A stretch of 64,000 nucleotides of DNA from Cohnella herbarum. Lineage in GTDB: Bacteria; Bacillota; Bacilli; Paenibacillales; Paenibacillaceae. Position numbers and translations under genes: made by a program. Positions 44,208 through 53,397 of this stretch are shown in pieces (positions within the stretch are counted from its first letter, which is position 1; each line of letters opens with the position of its first letter). Location of the stretch: assembly GCF_012849095.1 (NCBI RefSeq), contig NZ_CP051680.1, positions 1,550,001 to 1,614,000 on the forward strand, in the 5' to 3' direction. The notes below the pieces were generated by a model that was not told where the DNA came from, made no database searches, and was given only the letters and a program-made list of their open reading frames with translations.

Positions 44208-45077
44208 CTAGTGACCTCCTTCAATCAAATACGAGAAAAACTTTTGAAGCGTCAAATTTTCGATCGAAATGCCCATCTCCCGCGCCTGTTTTATGTTCCC
44301 GTCGTTCAACTTATCGTAAATAGCGGCAAGAGTGCCGTGGCCATAGGATTCCGTATACAGGACTCGTTTCCCCGCCGTAAACGACGCCACCGTTTCCGAA
44401 TTCCCCCGAATCGAATAAGCTGCCCTACGTATCCTTTCCGTCTCGTCGTGAAGCAGAAGAGCGCCGGCCTCAATGATATAAACTCTTTCTGCGACGGGGA
44501 CGATTTCGTCAATCAAATGCGTAGAAAGCAAAATGGTGCGGGGGTGATTAGCGTAATCCTCCAACAGCACCTTGTAAAACCTTTCCCGCATCAACACATC
44601 GAGTCCGAGCACCGGCTCGTCGTATATTGTCAACGATGCCCGACTGGCCAGACCGATGATATTTCCTACGAGCGATTCCGCGCCTCTTGAAAGCTGTCTT
44701 ATTTTTTTGTGCGGATCGAGGCGAAAAGTTTCTAGCAGCTTATGAGCTAACGTCCAATCCCATTTAGGATGAAAATTCGCAGCAAACTGCAAATTTTCGA
44801 TTATCCGCGCCTCTCCGAAAAATTTGTTTTTCTCCCGTACGAAACAGAAATCTTCAGGCAGTTCTCCTTTGCCCAGCTTTTTGCCTCTTACCTCTATCGT
44901 GCCGTTGTTCGGAGAGATCCCTCCTGCGATTAGGTTAAGCAACGTCGTTTTACCGGCGCCGTTTCGCCCGAGCAAGCCGTAAATGACGTTTTCCTCCAGT
45001 TGAAGATCCAAATCCCGCAATGCGTAAGTTCGACCATATTTTTTGTTCAAATTGCCGCAACTCAATACTATGCTCAC
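44208..45077 (-). CDS. ABC transporter ATP-binding protein
   Basis: 289 residues from a GTG. Walker A GLLGRNGAGKTT, Walker B TIYDEPVLGLD; the signature is LSRGAES rather than LSGGQ, a deviation seen in some Ytr-type ATPases. The order regulator-ATPase-permease on one strand forms an operon. Substrate unknown; such systems are often induced by cell-envelope antibiotics. Confidence 0.9.
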   Translation of the reverse strand: MSIVLSCGNLNKKYGRTYALRDLDLQLEENVIYGLLGRNGAGKTTLLNLIAGGISPNNGTIEVRGKKLGKGELPEDFCFVREKNKFFGEARIIENLQFAANFHPKWDWTLAHKLLETFRLDPHKKIRQLSRGAESLVGNIIGLASRASLTIYDEPVLGLDVLMRERFYKVLLEDYANHPRTILLSTHLIDEIVPVAERVYIIEAGALLLHDETERIRRAAYSIRGNSETVASFTAGKRVLYTESYGHGTLAAIYDKLNDGNIKQAREMGISIENLTLQKFFSYLIEGGH

Positions 45078-45084
45078 GATGCGT

Positions 45085-45453
45085 TCATTCCTTTCTCAAC
45101 TGTTTGATCATGTCAACGATCTCTTGGGTTGTCAGTTTGAGCTTGTCGGCTTCATTAAGCAACTCAGTCAACAGCTCCTTGTGGAAACGATCTCGTCGCT
45201 GAGTCTGAATTTTCTGTTTCGCATCCGTCGAGACATACATGCCCAGCCCTCTTTTTTTATACAAAATCCCTTCATTGACGAGCAGGGCGATTCCTTTCAC
45301 TACGGTCGCAGGGTTAATTTGAAACAGCTGAGAAAACTGAGCAACAGAAAGAATCTGCTCGTCCACTCGAAAAGTGCCGTTCAGAATATCGTCCTCAATG
45401 ATGTCCGCTACCTGCCGAAAGATCGGTTGCTTATCGTCGAAAGTGACGCTCAT
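45085..45453 (-). CDS. GntR family regulator, YtrA subfamily
   Basis: 122 residues from the ATG at 45453. Short GntR: PIFRQVADIIEDDILNGTF, then VAQFSQLFQINPATVVKGIALLVNEGILYKKRGLGMYV, and a small YtrA-type dimer tail. First gene of the ABC operon, which it probably autoregulates. GGTGA precedes the ATG at 6 bases. Confidence 0.9.
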   Translation of the reverse strand: MSVTFDDKQPIFRQVADIIEDDILNGTFRVDEQILSVAQFSQLFQINPATVVKGIALLVNEGILYKKRGLGMYVSTDAKQKIQTQRRDRFHKELLTELLNEADKLKLTTQEIVDMIKQLRKE

Positions 45454-45590
45454 TGCTTCACCACTCAGCATATTAGTATATCAATAATCTAACACACCAT
45501 AGTTTATGTGCAAACAATTGTCAATCACCGAATGTTCAATCGTGTTCAATCGGCAAGAAAGACGAACGAACTTGAATAGTTAATCGTTTG

Positions 45591-45640
45591 TTGACAAGGA
45601 TTAGATAGCGCATTATAGTATGCTACATGAGTAACATACT
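45591..45640 (+). promoter_or_regulatory. promoter and palindromic operator of the FtsX-type ABC operon
   Basis: TTGACA (45591) and TATAGT (45614) with a 17-bp spacer. AGTATGCTAC-ATGA-GTAACATACT at 45617-45640 is a near-perfect inverted repeat overlapping the -10 box, so a repressor bound there would block initiation. The regulator is not identified in the window. Confidence 0.75.
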
Positions 45641-45674
45641 AACATACAAAACCGAATACGAGGAGATGTAACAA

Positions 45675-46379
45675 GTGAAAAAGCTAATCGAATTCAAAAA
45701 AGTAACGAAGGAATACACGGTAGGAGCAGCTCCAATAAAGGCCCTGAATGGTGTTGATTTATCGATATCAGAGGGGGAATTCGTCGTTGTTTTGGGGGCA
45801 AGCGGTGCAGGTAAAAGTACGATCTTGAATATACTCGGCGGCATGGATACTGCTACTTCGGGTCAAGTGTTTGTTGGCGATCAAGAAATAACCAAGCTCA
45901 ACGATAAAAAATTAACAGAATATCGGGGTGAGAAGGTTGGCTTTGTTTTTCAATTCTATAACTTAATTCCGAATCTAAACGCTCTGGAAAATGTTGAATT
46001 TGCCACTGAAGTATGTAAAAACCATCTGAATGCTAAAGATATTTTATACAAGGTTGGATTAAAGGATCGTATTAAAAACTTCCCCTCCCAGCTCTCCGGT
46101 GGAGAACAACAAAGAGTCGCTATAGCTAGAGCCGTTGCAAAAAATCCTTTACTGTTACTCTGCGATGAACCAACCGGAGCTTTGGATTATGTGACCGGGA
46201 AGTCCGTCTTAAAGCTTCTTCAAGATTTGAATAAGGAAACGAAGAAGTGCGTCGTTCTGGTTACCCATAATTCCGCAATTGCTCCTATGGCGGATAAAAT
46301 TATTAAGGTTAAAAGCGGAATGATAGAAAGCGTCACGATTAATGAGGATAAGCTAAGCGTTGAAGGGATTGAGTGGTAA
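45675..46379 (+). CDS. ABC transporter ATP-binding protein, MacB/LolD type
   Basis: 234 residues from a GTG with AGGAG upstream. Walker [11 protein letters not shown], signature [14 protein letters not shown], Walker [13 protein letters not shown]. It partners with the FtsX-type permease that begins at its stop codon. Expected role: mechanotransmission-type export of peptides or antibiotics, or lipid handling. Confidence 0.93.
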   Translation: MKKLIEFKKVTKEYTVGAAPIKALNGVDLSISEGEFVVVLGASGAGKSTILNILGGMDTATSGQVFVGDQEITKLNDKKLTEYRGEKVGFVFQFYNLIPNLNALENVEFATEVCKNHLNAKDILYKVGLKDRIKNFPSQLSGGEQQRVAIARAVAKNPLLLLCDEPTGALDYVTGKSVLKLLQDLNKETKKCVVLVTHNSAIAPMADKIIKVKSGMIESVTINEDKLSVEGIEW

Positions 46380-46381
46380 TA

Positions 46382-48706
46382 ATGAAATTACTTATAAAAT
46401 TAGCGAGGGATATCAAACAATCTACAGGCCAATTTATAGCCTTGGTTTTGGTTATCGCAGTAGGAACTTTTTTCTATGGAGGACTCGTAACCTATAGCGA
46501 TAAGCTAAGTTCTTACACTAAGGCTTACTTCAAAGAACATAACTTAAGCGATTTAAATGTATTTTACAGTCAAATTTCTAAAGATGATGTGGTTGGTTTA
46601 AGCACAGTTGAAGGAATAACTAAAATGGAAGGCCGTTATACCTTTGATGCCACGCAAGCCTTCGATAAGGATAAAACTACATTAAAGATCCATTCCATTC
46701 CTGTAAATAATGAAATAAATACACTTACTATAATTGAAGGGAATATCCCGTCTCACAAGGATGAGATCTTATTGGACTCCCATTATGCCGAAGAACATCA
46801 ATATCATGTCGGTGATAAAATCAGTATAAATACGGTTGAAAGAGATTATACGTTTACCATTAGCGGCTTGGGTGAAAATGTTGAATATACAAAAAAGAAC
46901 GAAACGCAAAACCATAAAGCCTTCGGAGTAGCTTATATTGCTGAAGAGACGATACCTGAAATCCTAGACGGCTTTTACTATAATGAAATCATGATTGATG
47001 CTAATTCAGGTTACGATATAGACAAATTAGGTAAATCTATTGAAGCGCAATCGAAGCAACTTCCTTATTTAAATCAAGTGAGCAAAGAGCGGACTTTCAA
47101 TTACTCAAAAATTACTGAAACGATATACAACAATGGGATGATGAGTAAGGTTATTCCTTTAGTCCTCTTCTTGATTTCCGCTATCATTCTATTTCTTTCC
47201 ATGTCGAGAATTATAGATTCTCAAAGAACTCAAGTCGGGATCATGAAGGCTTTAGGCGTTAAAAACAGAAAAATCATGCTTCATTATATGGGATATCCTG
47301 TAATGGCGAGTCTAATAGGCTCGATCCTAGGTTGTGCCATTGCCGCCAGCGTATTTATTCCATTAGTCACCGCGTCGAGTGCGCGATCCTATTCTTTGCC
47401 TGACATTACTTACTCGCTTTCCTTTTATACCATCATCCCTCCCATTATGATCTCAAGCGTTTTTGGACTCCTATCCTGTTACTTAAGCGGTAGAAATTTA
47501 CTAAAAGAACATGCGGCCCAAGCTATGCGTCCTAAACCGCCAAAGAAGATGAAAAAGCTATTAATAGAAAGAATTCCGGGTGTTTGGAGTCCTATTCCCT
47601 ACAGCTACAAACTCATCTTGAGGAACATATTTCTAAATAAGCAAAAAGCTTTAGCGAGCTCGATCGGCGTTGTTGTAAGCACGGTATTATTGATAACCGC
47701 TTTTGGCACGCAAATGGCCTTAACGAAGGTAGCTAACCAAGTCGAAGATGTTTATACCTATGATCTAAAAATAAATTATACAATGGGAACATCAACGACT
47801 TCGCTAGAACTACCATTCGGAATTAATAATAGTTATGCTTTATCCACCTTTTCTGTCGAATTCATAAAAGAAGATGACAAAGAAAATGCCACTCTAGTTG
47901 TTACTGAACAAGAAAACAATCTCGTTCATTTCTTTGACGAAAACGATAATCCGATATTTTTGGAAAACAATGGGGTGCTGGTCCCCAAATCTTACGCCGA
48001 TAAATACCATATTTCTCAAGGAGATATCATCAAAATAAAGTTCACGGCACCGGAGTTGAAAAATAAATCAGCGGATATGAAGGTGTTAAAAATATCTACT
48101 CAGTATTCAAATCCGTCGTTTTATGCCACACCCACCTATTTAAATAGCTTTGACATCGACTACAGTCCTACCTCGCTTTTAGTTGAAGCTAATAGCTCTA
48201 CAGATCTTGTAAACGTACGTAACTTCTTTGAACAAGATCCGCATGTAGATACCATTTCGGATAAGAATGATCTAAAACAATCCGCTCGATTTATTTTGAA
48301 ACAAAATAGTTTTGTATTTATTATGTTTATCATTTGTGCCGTCATCCTCTCCTTTGGCGCGATATATACGATATCCTCCATAAACATATATGAAAGGAAT
48401 CGTGAGCTTGCCACGCTTAAAGTATTAGGGTATCAAAAAAATAAAATAAACCGGCTGATCTTTGTCGAAAACATCATACTCACCACTTTTGCGGTTATTG
48501 TTGCATTACCTGTCAGCGGTTATGTGTATTCCATTGTTGTAACGGCGCTTTCTAGTACCCATCAGCAAATTCCAGATAAATTAAATCTAATTGTCATGTT
48601 AACATCTATTATTCTGGCATTCTTACTGACTATTCTCTCTAACTTGATGCTTCGGAGAAAAGTAACCAAAATAAATATGATTGAATCCTTAAAAAGTATA
48701 GAATAA
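46382..48706 (+). CDS. ABC transporter permease, FtsX-like (double FtsX domain)
   Basis: 774 residues from the ATG at 46382; a GTG 9 bases earlier is an alternative. An N-terminal helix (GQFIALVLVIAVGTFFYGG) and a large MacB-type periplasmic-like domain precede two FtsX domains of three or four helices each (VIPLVLFLISAIILFLSM; FVFIMFIICAVILSFGAIYTI). It is an external-loop exporter related to the YknZ/antimicrobial peptide group. The operon ends in a strong terminator. Confidence 0.92.
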   Translation: MKLLIKLARDIKQSTGQFIALVLVIAVGTFFYGGLVTYSDKLSSYTKAYFKEHNLSDLNVFYSQISKDDVVGLSTVEGITKMEGRYTFDATQAFDKDKTTLKIHSIPVNNEINTLTIIEGNIPSHKDEILLDSHYAEEHQYHVGDKISINTVERDYTFTISGLGENVEYTKKNETQNHKAFGVAYIAEETIPEILDGFYYNEIMIDANSGYDIDKLGKSIEAQSKQLPYLNQVSKERTFNYSKITETIYNNGMMSKVIPLVLFLISAIILFLSMSRIIDSQRTQVGIMKALGVKNRKIMLHYMGYPVMASLIGSILGCAIAASVFIPLVTASSARSYSLPDITYSLSFYTIIPPIMISSVFGLLSCYLSGRNLLKEHAAQAMRPKPPKKMKKLLIERIPGVWSPIPYSYKLILRNIFLNKQKALASSIGVVVSTVLLITAFGTQMALTKVANQVEDVYTYDLKINYTMGTSTTSLELPFGINNSYALSTFSVEFIKEDDKENATLVVTEQENNLVHFFDENDNPIFLENNGVLVPKSYADKYHISQGDIIKIKFTAPELKNKSADMKVLKISTQYSNPSFYATPTYLNSFDIDYSPTSLLVEANSSTDLVNVRNFFEQDPHVDTISDKNDLKQSARFILKQNSFVFIMFIICAVILSFGAIYTISSINIYERNRELATLKVLGYQKNKINRLIFVENIILTTFAVIVALPVSGYVYSIVVTALSSTHQQIPDKLNLIVMLTSIILAFLLTILSNLMLRRKVTKINMIESLKSIE

Positions 48707-48717
48707 AAATTTAAGAA

Positions 48718-48755
48718 CTAAAAAACTAAGCTAATTGATTAGCTTAGTTTTTTAG
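48718..48755. terminator. strong terminator of the ABC operon
   Basis: Two perfect 18-base arms (CTAAAAAACTAAGCTAAT and its complement) with a two-base loop, including A- and T-runs; 12 bp past the permease stop. Confidence 0.9.
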
Positions 48756-48769
48756 TCTTACGCAATAAT

Positions 48770-48990
48770 ACCTCATCGCTCGCGGTATTCCTTTGATCTC
48801 CAATTATCCATTGTAGACAAGATGCCGCAGCCGGTATTCAAAATAGCTGTCGCCGACATACTGCTCGCAATACCTCATGACCTTCCGCTAGTTCTAACCA
48901 TTCGCTCTCAAGTTCGCCAAATACCTCCTTCAACTTCTCCGTCGGAATTTCTCCTGAGTATCAATAATCAATCCTCCTGTCGATCCATTG
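48770..48990 (-). pseudogene. remnant possibly of a DUF1835/DUF3658-like gene
   Basis: On the minus strand frames switching twice give EKLKEVFGELESEWLELAEG, GDSYFEYRLRHLVYNG and LEIKGIPRAMR, which I recall from the C-terminus of DUF3658 proteins. No start, several stops. It fills most of the gap before the P-loop kinase gene. Low confidence in the family name, higher in the presence of decayed coding sequence. Confidence 0.4.
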
Positions 48991-49010
48991 ACTTGCCCCG
49001 GAAATCAAAT

Positions 49011-49535
49011 TTAGCATTCATTGCTCTTCGTACCCGTATCGGAGTATCGTAGAACCCACTCCCTAATTTGTGATGCAACACCGCTTACAGCAGCTTCCGT
49101 TGTATCAATAGTAGGCATCGGCGGGTCGTATTCCGTATCCGCAATTTCAAGCAAACGCTTTGCAAAGTTTTTATGCTCCTGAATCATTCCAGTTGACCAA
49201 TTTCTTTCTTGTAATCGTTTCTCACGAGTTTCTTCATTGCAGTGCAGATTCAAATAATAAACATGCTTAAAGTAAGGGAAGTCCACGCATTTTGCAATAT
49301 CCCAAGGCATCATAGTCCCGCACAGGATAGTCATGCGTCCGCTTTGCGCAATATTTCGCGCAACGCGCAGCCAAATATTGCGCATTTTCTCCCAATCATG
49401 CTCAATAAACTCAATGAGATTATCAGGGTCGAAAATATCAAACTCTGGCATTATTCTGCGTAATTCTTTAACGATATATGTTTTCCCTGACCCACTTGCA
49501 CCCGTTACAATAAATAAAGGCAACTTATTTTCCAT
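49011..49535 (-). CDS. P-loop kinase-like protein
   Basis: 174 residues. Walker A IVTGASGSGKTYIV at the N-terminus, then DPDNLIEFIEHDW, ARNIAQSGRMTILCGTMMPWD and a lid-like CNEETREKRLQERNW. The fold matches AAA/zeta-toxin-like or shikimate/gluconate kinase-like small nucleotide kinases. Substrate unknown. GGGGGC precedes the ATG. Confidence 0.82.
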   Translation of the reverse strand: MENKLPLFIVTGASGSGKTYIVKELRRIMPEFDIFDPDNLIEFIEHDWEKMRNIWLRVARNIAQSGRMTILCGTMMPWDIAKCVDFPYFKHVYYLNLHCNEETREKRLQERNWSTGMIQEHKNFAKRLLEIADTEYDPPMPTIDTTEAAVSGVASQIREWVLRYSDTGTKSNEC

Positions 49536-49637
49536 CTGTTAGCCCCCATTCGCACGCTTATTTTATAAAATTATAGCATTTATAGAGAGACTTAATTTGG
49601 TAGTAAACAATTATAACTAACCTGGACTTTACTTCAC

Positions 49638-49670
49638 AAAAAAGGAGCTGCCTCCCGGCTAGCCCCTTAA
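49638..49670 (-). terminator. rho-independent terminator
   Basis: Minus-strand AAGGGGCTAGCC pairs with GGCAGCTCCTT around GGGA and is followed by TTTT. Similar in design to the one at 35.84 kb. Downstream of the crystallin-like gene. Confidence 0.75.
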
Positions 49671-49728
49671 TTGATGTAGATCAGTATCCTTTAATCGTCG
49701 TTCCATTCTGTTGAAAAACGGATCTTTT

Positions 49729-50199
49729 TTATTTTTTGCCCCGACGACTTGCGGCACGGCGAATTCTGGCCACGCGAATACGCCTCAAAATCTCTCCGAA
49801 GTTATTGCTCAATCCACTTTGTTGAATAACGGCAATGTCTGCGTCGGAAAGCACCAAAGAAGTTACGACCAACGACGATGCCTGGTTATCGAAGTTGAAA
49901 TCAGCCAAATCGGGAACCCCTGCGGCGCTAGGATTAAATTTTACGAAATCTCCCGAATATCCCGTTCCGTCAAAAAGGACAACCGTGCCCGTTGCGCCTG
50001 CCGCCGTTGTTAACCTTAAACTCTGGATGTTGTTGTTTAAGCCGACGTTGGCCAAGTTCCGTATGCCCAGATTGCCTCGATACGATTTTGTCGTACCTGT
50101 GAAGTTAGTTCCTGTGCTTAAACGCAGCAACGGGTTGACTACTTTGACGCCCACTCGTCTAATAGACGCTTTTGCTGGAAGTTTTTCTTTCTTGATCAA
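49729..50199 (-). CDS. beta-gamma-crystallin-like protein
   Basis: 156 residues from a TTG that follows AAAGGAGG. Two Greek-key-like motifs are visible: TGTNFTGTTKSYRGNLG ending in NNNIQSLRL, and FDGTGYSGDFVKFNPS followed by FNFDNQASSLVV, with the (D/N)-x-(A/I)-S-S/Q calcium-binding strand. The C-terminus is Arg-rich (RIRVARIRRAASRRGKK). No signal peptide, so intracellular, possibly spore-related. Bacterial members bind Ca2+ or are inhibitors; the role here is unknown. Confidence 0.65.
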   Translation of the reverse strand: MIKKEKLPAKASIRRVGVKVVNPLLRLSTGTNFTGTTKSYRGNLGIRNLANVGLNNNIQSLRLTTAAGATGTVVLFDGTGYSGDFVKFNPSAAGVPDLADFNFDNQASSLVVTSLVLSDADIAVIQQSGLSNNFGEILRRIRVARIRRAASRRGKK

Positions 50200-50453
50200 T
50201 TAAATTCCTCCTTTACATTGAGATAATTCAATTTATGGAGGAAGGCATGAAAAGGTTTGTCCATTAATCTATTTCGACGGTCTATTTTCCGAAGGTCTTA
50301 TGAGAGAAATTCATCGGAGCCTGCGACGAATTAACGCGTCTATGAGAGGCCTTTTATGATTCGATAGACAGAATACGGACAACCGTGCTTTAGAAATCAC
50401 TTATCAGCTTGATTCTGGTACTGATTAATGCAACTAACAATGAAAGTCTTCCT

Positions 50454-51254
50454 TTAGAACCCGCCTCTGGAATGAATGATCTGTCCTGTAATCCAACGTG
50501 ATTCGTCGCTTGCCAGAAAAGCAATCAAACGAGCCGCATCCTCAGGAAGACCGATCCGCCCCATCGGGAATCGCGGCAATAGGGCGCTTTTCACCTCTTC
50601 GGACATCCAACCCGAATCGGTAGGTCCGGGATCGATCGCGTTCACCGTAATGTGAAGCGGCGCCAGCTCTACGGCCAGCGATTCGGTAAATACGGAGATA
50701 GCGCCTTTCGTAGCGGCATATGCGAGATTACCGGGCATTGGACCCTTACCTTGGCCGGAAGTGAGATTGATGATTCGTCCGCCGAATCCGGTATGAGAGG
50801 TATCAGCGCTTTGCTCGGCCTCGAGCATACGGGCGAATTCGACAGATAACATGAAGGTGCCCCTGATGTTTACAGCGCAGTGAGCGTCGATAAGGGCCTC
50901 GTTTAATTGACGGAAATCGGAATCTACGCTATACGTTGCATTATTGACTAAGATGGTCGGAAGCCCGACCGATGTTCGAGCTTCCTCCAGCAGTTGAGCT
51001 GCCGAACCAGATACGGCGAGGTCCAATTTCATATGTGCTGCTTGAACGCCGAATTGACGAAGTTCTCCGGCGAAAAGATCGGGCCAACTCTCGTCGGCAT
51101 CATTCGGATTAATATATTTATCGTAATCGTACAGATGCGTAAAAAATAGGTTGGCACCTTCGCGGGCCAATGACCGGCAAATCGCGGTCCCGATTCCGCC
51201 CGGACGGCTTGCACCCGTGACGATGGCGGTTTTTCCTTGCAGAAGACTGGTCAT
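50454..51254 (-). CDS. SDR family oxidoreductase
   Basis: 266 residues. Cofactor motif TGASRPGGIG near residue 14 and catalytic YAATKGAIS; conserved NNAT and the PG motif DPGPTDSG. An unusual insertion near residue 45 (LYDYDKYINPNDADES) is like that in 3-ketoacyl reductase-like antibiotic-tailoring SDRs. GGGAGG precedes the ATG. Substrate unknown. Confidence 0.9.
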   Translation of the reverse strand: MTSLLQGKTAIVTGASRPGGIGTAICRSLAREGANLFFTHLYDYDKYINPNDADESWPDLFAGELRQFGVQAAHMKLDLAVSGSAAQLLEEARTSVGLPTILVNNATYSVDSDFRQLNEALIDAHCAVNIRGTFMLSVEFARMLEAEQSADTSHTGFGGRIINLTSGQGKGPMPGNLAYAATKGAISVFTESLAVELAPLHITVNAIDPGPTDSGWMSEEVKSALLPRFPMGRIGLPEDAARLIAFLASDESRWITGQIIHSRGGF

Positions 51255-51305
51255 TTTAGTTCTACCTCCCGTTTGGAATCAAGAAAGAATCTGCAATACG
51301 ATTAT

Positions 51306-51773
51306 TTAGCTTGAAATTCGATCAATAAAACGTTCCAAAGTGCCATCGAAGGGGAAATGATGATTTTCAATTCGATTCTGCAAGTTCGCCATTTCTTGCC
51401 TCACCCTCTTAATTAGTCCTTGAGGATAGGAATATAAAATCGAATTTTGCTCAAACTCATCTTCGTCAACGATCATCCACTTTCCGTTTCTTTGAATAAG
51501 ATCGAGATCATAATCGACAAAGCTTACCGTTTCGCCATCCTCTGATAGGTTTGCGGGTTCATTTATGTTGCAATAGTATTGAGTGATAACTCCGTTATTT
51601 ACATCCGCGCTTACAGTAAACCAACAGTCAAACGGAAAAAATTCAACTGTCCAGTTGTCAATTTCGAATATTTTTTGTTTTGTATGATGGTGTAACTTTC
51701 GTCCATATTCCCCAAGAACTATGATATAGGTTGACGTTTGTTCTAACAGTAATGTATCCCACTCATAATGCAA
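51306..51773 (-). CDS. DUF402 domain-containing protein
   Basis: 155 residues from a TTG, although this TTG has no ribosome site. The same frame extends upstream as IKIQALKYGNNLHYEWD, the usual DUF402 beginning, and an ATT at 51818 has AGAGG 7 bases upstream, so translation may start at that rare codon. DUF402 core: DCWFTVSADVNN, YYCNINEPAN and FVDYDLDLIQRNGKWMIVDEDEF. Family includes nucleoside phosphatases such as Ntdp; a cytoplasmic phosphatase role is possible. Confidence 0.85.
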   Translation of the reverse strand: MHYEWDTLLLEQTSTYIIVLGEYGRKLHHHTKQKIFEIDNWTVEFFPFDCWFTVSADVNNGVITQYYCNINEPANLSEDGETVSFVDYDLDLIQRNGKWMIVDEDEFEQNSILYSYPQGLIKRVRQEMANLQNRIENHHFPFDGTLERFIDRISS

Positions 51774-51848
51774 ATTATTGCCGTATTTAAGAGCTTGAAT
51801 CTTTATTGTTTTGATAATGAATCATCCTCTAGTGATTTGATTACTCTT

Positions 51849-52517
51849 TTAATCCTCATAGTCTGAAAAGAAAACATTATTTAGAATCGCTTTCGCTTTC
51901 TTTAGATTGCGTGAATCCAGCTTGTTAAGCATCGCCATGATATCATTCATTTCCTCGTTATCCGTTAAAGAGCGGAGAGCCAAGTCAGTCTCTTCCCTAG
52001 TCGTCTCCGAATTTATCCATGAAGTCCGCAAAATTTCGCCAAGGGCATTGACGAGAAATTGCAATTCACTTTCGTTATACTTTTGTAAAAAACGATTGGC
52101 ACCGCTGTCAATTAGATGATGCAGAGCTTGATGCAAACGATAAATCTCTTTGCCCAATAATGTGGTACGGAACAGAATTTCTTTTTTGTTATCCGGAAGA
52201 TATTCAATCGAGATGATTTGTTTTTCCACCAGTTTTCTCGTGATTTTGGAAACAGTGCCTTTGGAAATGCCGAATTTCTTCGAAATCGTAATACCGTTTA
52301 TAGGCTCGTGCTTGCCGATCGCATCCAGCACATGCAGCATCAACACAGTCATTTCTTTCATCAACTCTGCAACAACGGCGTTAGGGCTATTTTGGATCAA
52401 CCATTGTTTCTCTTCGTCCTCTTCCGATTGGAATCTAAGATGAATTTCATTCATGGATTCCAAGAAATGTTTGATTAAGCGATCTTTATTTGGCTTTTCC
52501 TTTGAATAATCGATCAT
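51849..52517 (-). CDS. MarR family regulator
   Basis: 222 residues. The winged helix is ITISKKFGISKGTVSKITRKLVEKQIISIEYLPDNKKEILFRTT. A long helical C-terminal part is normal for this group. Divergent from the FAD monooxygenase gene beyond the tandem-repeat array; palindromic GAAAC/GTTTC sites in the monooxygenase promoter are the likely operators. GGGGAG precedes the ATG. Confidence 0.88.
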   Translation of the reverse strand: MIDYSKEKPNKDRLIKHFLESMNEIHLRFQSEEDEEKQWLIQNSPNAVVAELMKEMTVLMLHVLDAIGKHEPINGITISKKFGISKGTVSKITRKLVEKQIISIEYLPDNKKEILFRTTLLGKEIYRLHQALHHLIDSGANRFLQKYNESELQFLVNALGEILRTSWINSETTREETDLALRSLTDNEEMNDIMAMLNKLDSRNLKKAKAILNNVFFSDYED

Positions 52518-52566
52518 ACATTTCTCCCCTCAAGGCCATCGCTTACGAAATTAATACAAACGCTCC

Positions 52567-53127
52567 GCGAGCAGGTTTCTCCAGAAATAAGGGTGCTGAG
52601 CACCACTATTTTGCTCCGAGAGCAGGTTTCTGGAGAAATAAGGGTGCTAGGCACCTCTATTTCGCTCTGAGAGCCGGTTTCTGGAGAAATAAGGGTGCTA
52701 GGCACCGCTATTTCGCTCTGCGAGCGGGTTTCTGGAGAAATAAGGGTGCTAGGCACCGCTATTTCGCTCTGCGAGCGGGTTTCTGGAGAAATAAGGGTGC
52801 TAGGCACCGCTATTTCGCTCTGCGAGCAGGTTTCTCGAGAAATAAGGGTGCTAGGCACCGCTATTTCGCTCTGCGAGCAGGTTTCTCGAGAAATAAGGGT
52901 GCTAGGCACCGCTATTTCGCTCTGCGAGCGGGTTTCTCCAGAAATAAGGGTGCTGGACACCGCTATTTTGCTCCGCGAGCAGGTTTCTCCAGAAATAAGG
53001 GTGCTAGGCACCGCTATTTCGCTCCGAGAGCAGGTTTCTGGAGAAATAAGGGTGCTAGGCACCGCTATTTCGCTCTGCGAGCTGGTTTCTCAAGAAATAA
53101 GGGTGCTAGGCACCGCTATTTCGCTCG
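52567..53127. repeat. eleven head-to-tail copies of a 51-bp unit
   Basis: Exactly 561 bp. Each unit has TTTCTnnAGAAA, where the central two bases vary by copy in order (CC, GG, GG, GG, GG, CG, CG, CC, CC, GG, CA), then AAGGGTGCTAGGCACC and GCTATTTCGCT. GAAATA...TATTTC with GGTGC-TAG-GCACC forms a 29-base imperfect hairpin. There are no spacers, so not CRISPR. Because 51 is divisible by 3, all frames stay open in parts, but no ribosome site or gene start fits. Confidence 0.95.
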
Positions 53128-53273
53128 TTCTCCAGCTAGGTGGGAACCGTTACAGCTATCCCTTTAAGGCTAACTCATCCTTAAATCGTATCGTAAGCGA
53201 TTTCCGTGTTACTCCCCCCGCGATTGACTTGATACCAGTATATCAAAGGAAAAGCGACAACTAAAGTTTCCAC

Positions 53274-53335
53274 GAAACAATATTGACATACAATGCTGAT
53301 CTATTTAATATTGTTTCTATGAAACTAATTGTTTC
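53274..53335 (+). promoter_or_regulatory. monooxygenase promoter framed by GAAAC palindromes
   Basis: TTGACA (53283) and TAATAT (53306) with a 17-bp spacer. GAAACAATATT (53274) and its perfect complement AATATTGTTTC (53307) overlap the two boxes; a third site GAAACTAATTGTTTC lies at 53321. Likely MarR operators. Confidence 0.8.
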
Positions 53336-53397
53336 CGAAAAACAATAAACAGAATGAAATATGTCATTATCTTATAAAATCGGGGAGGTAAATCCAC

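Noticed and set aside
52567..53127. CRISPR array
   Set aside because: The units are directly joined, with no unique spacers and no cas genes nearby.
52490..53167. Long frames of 17-residue repeats on both strands
   Set aside because: They come from the 51-bp tandem array, whose length is a multiple of three; no ribosome site, and both strands are equally open.
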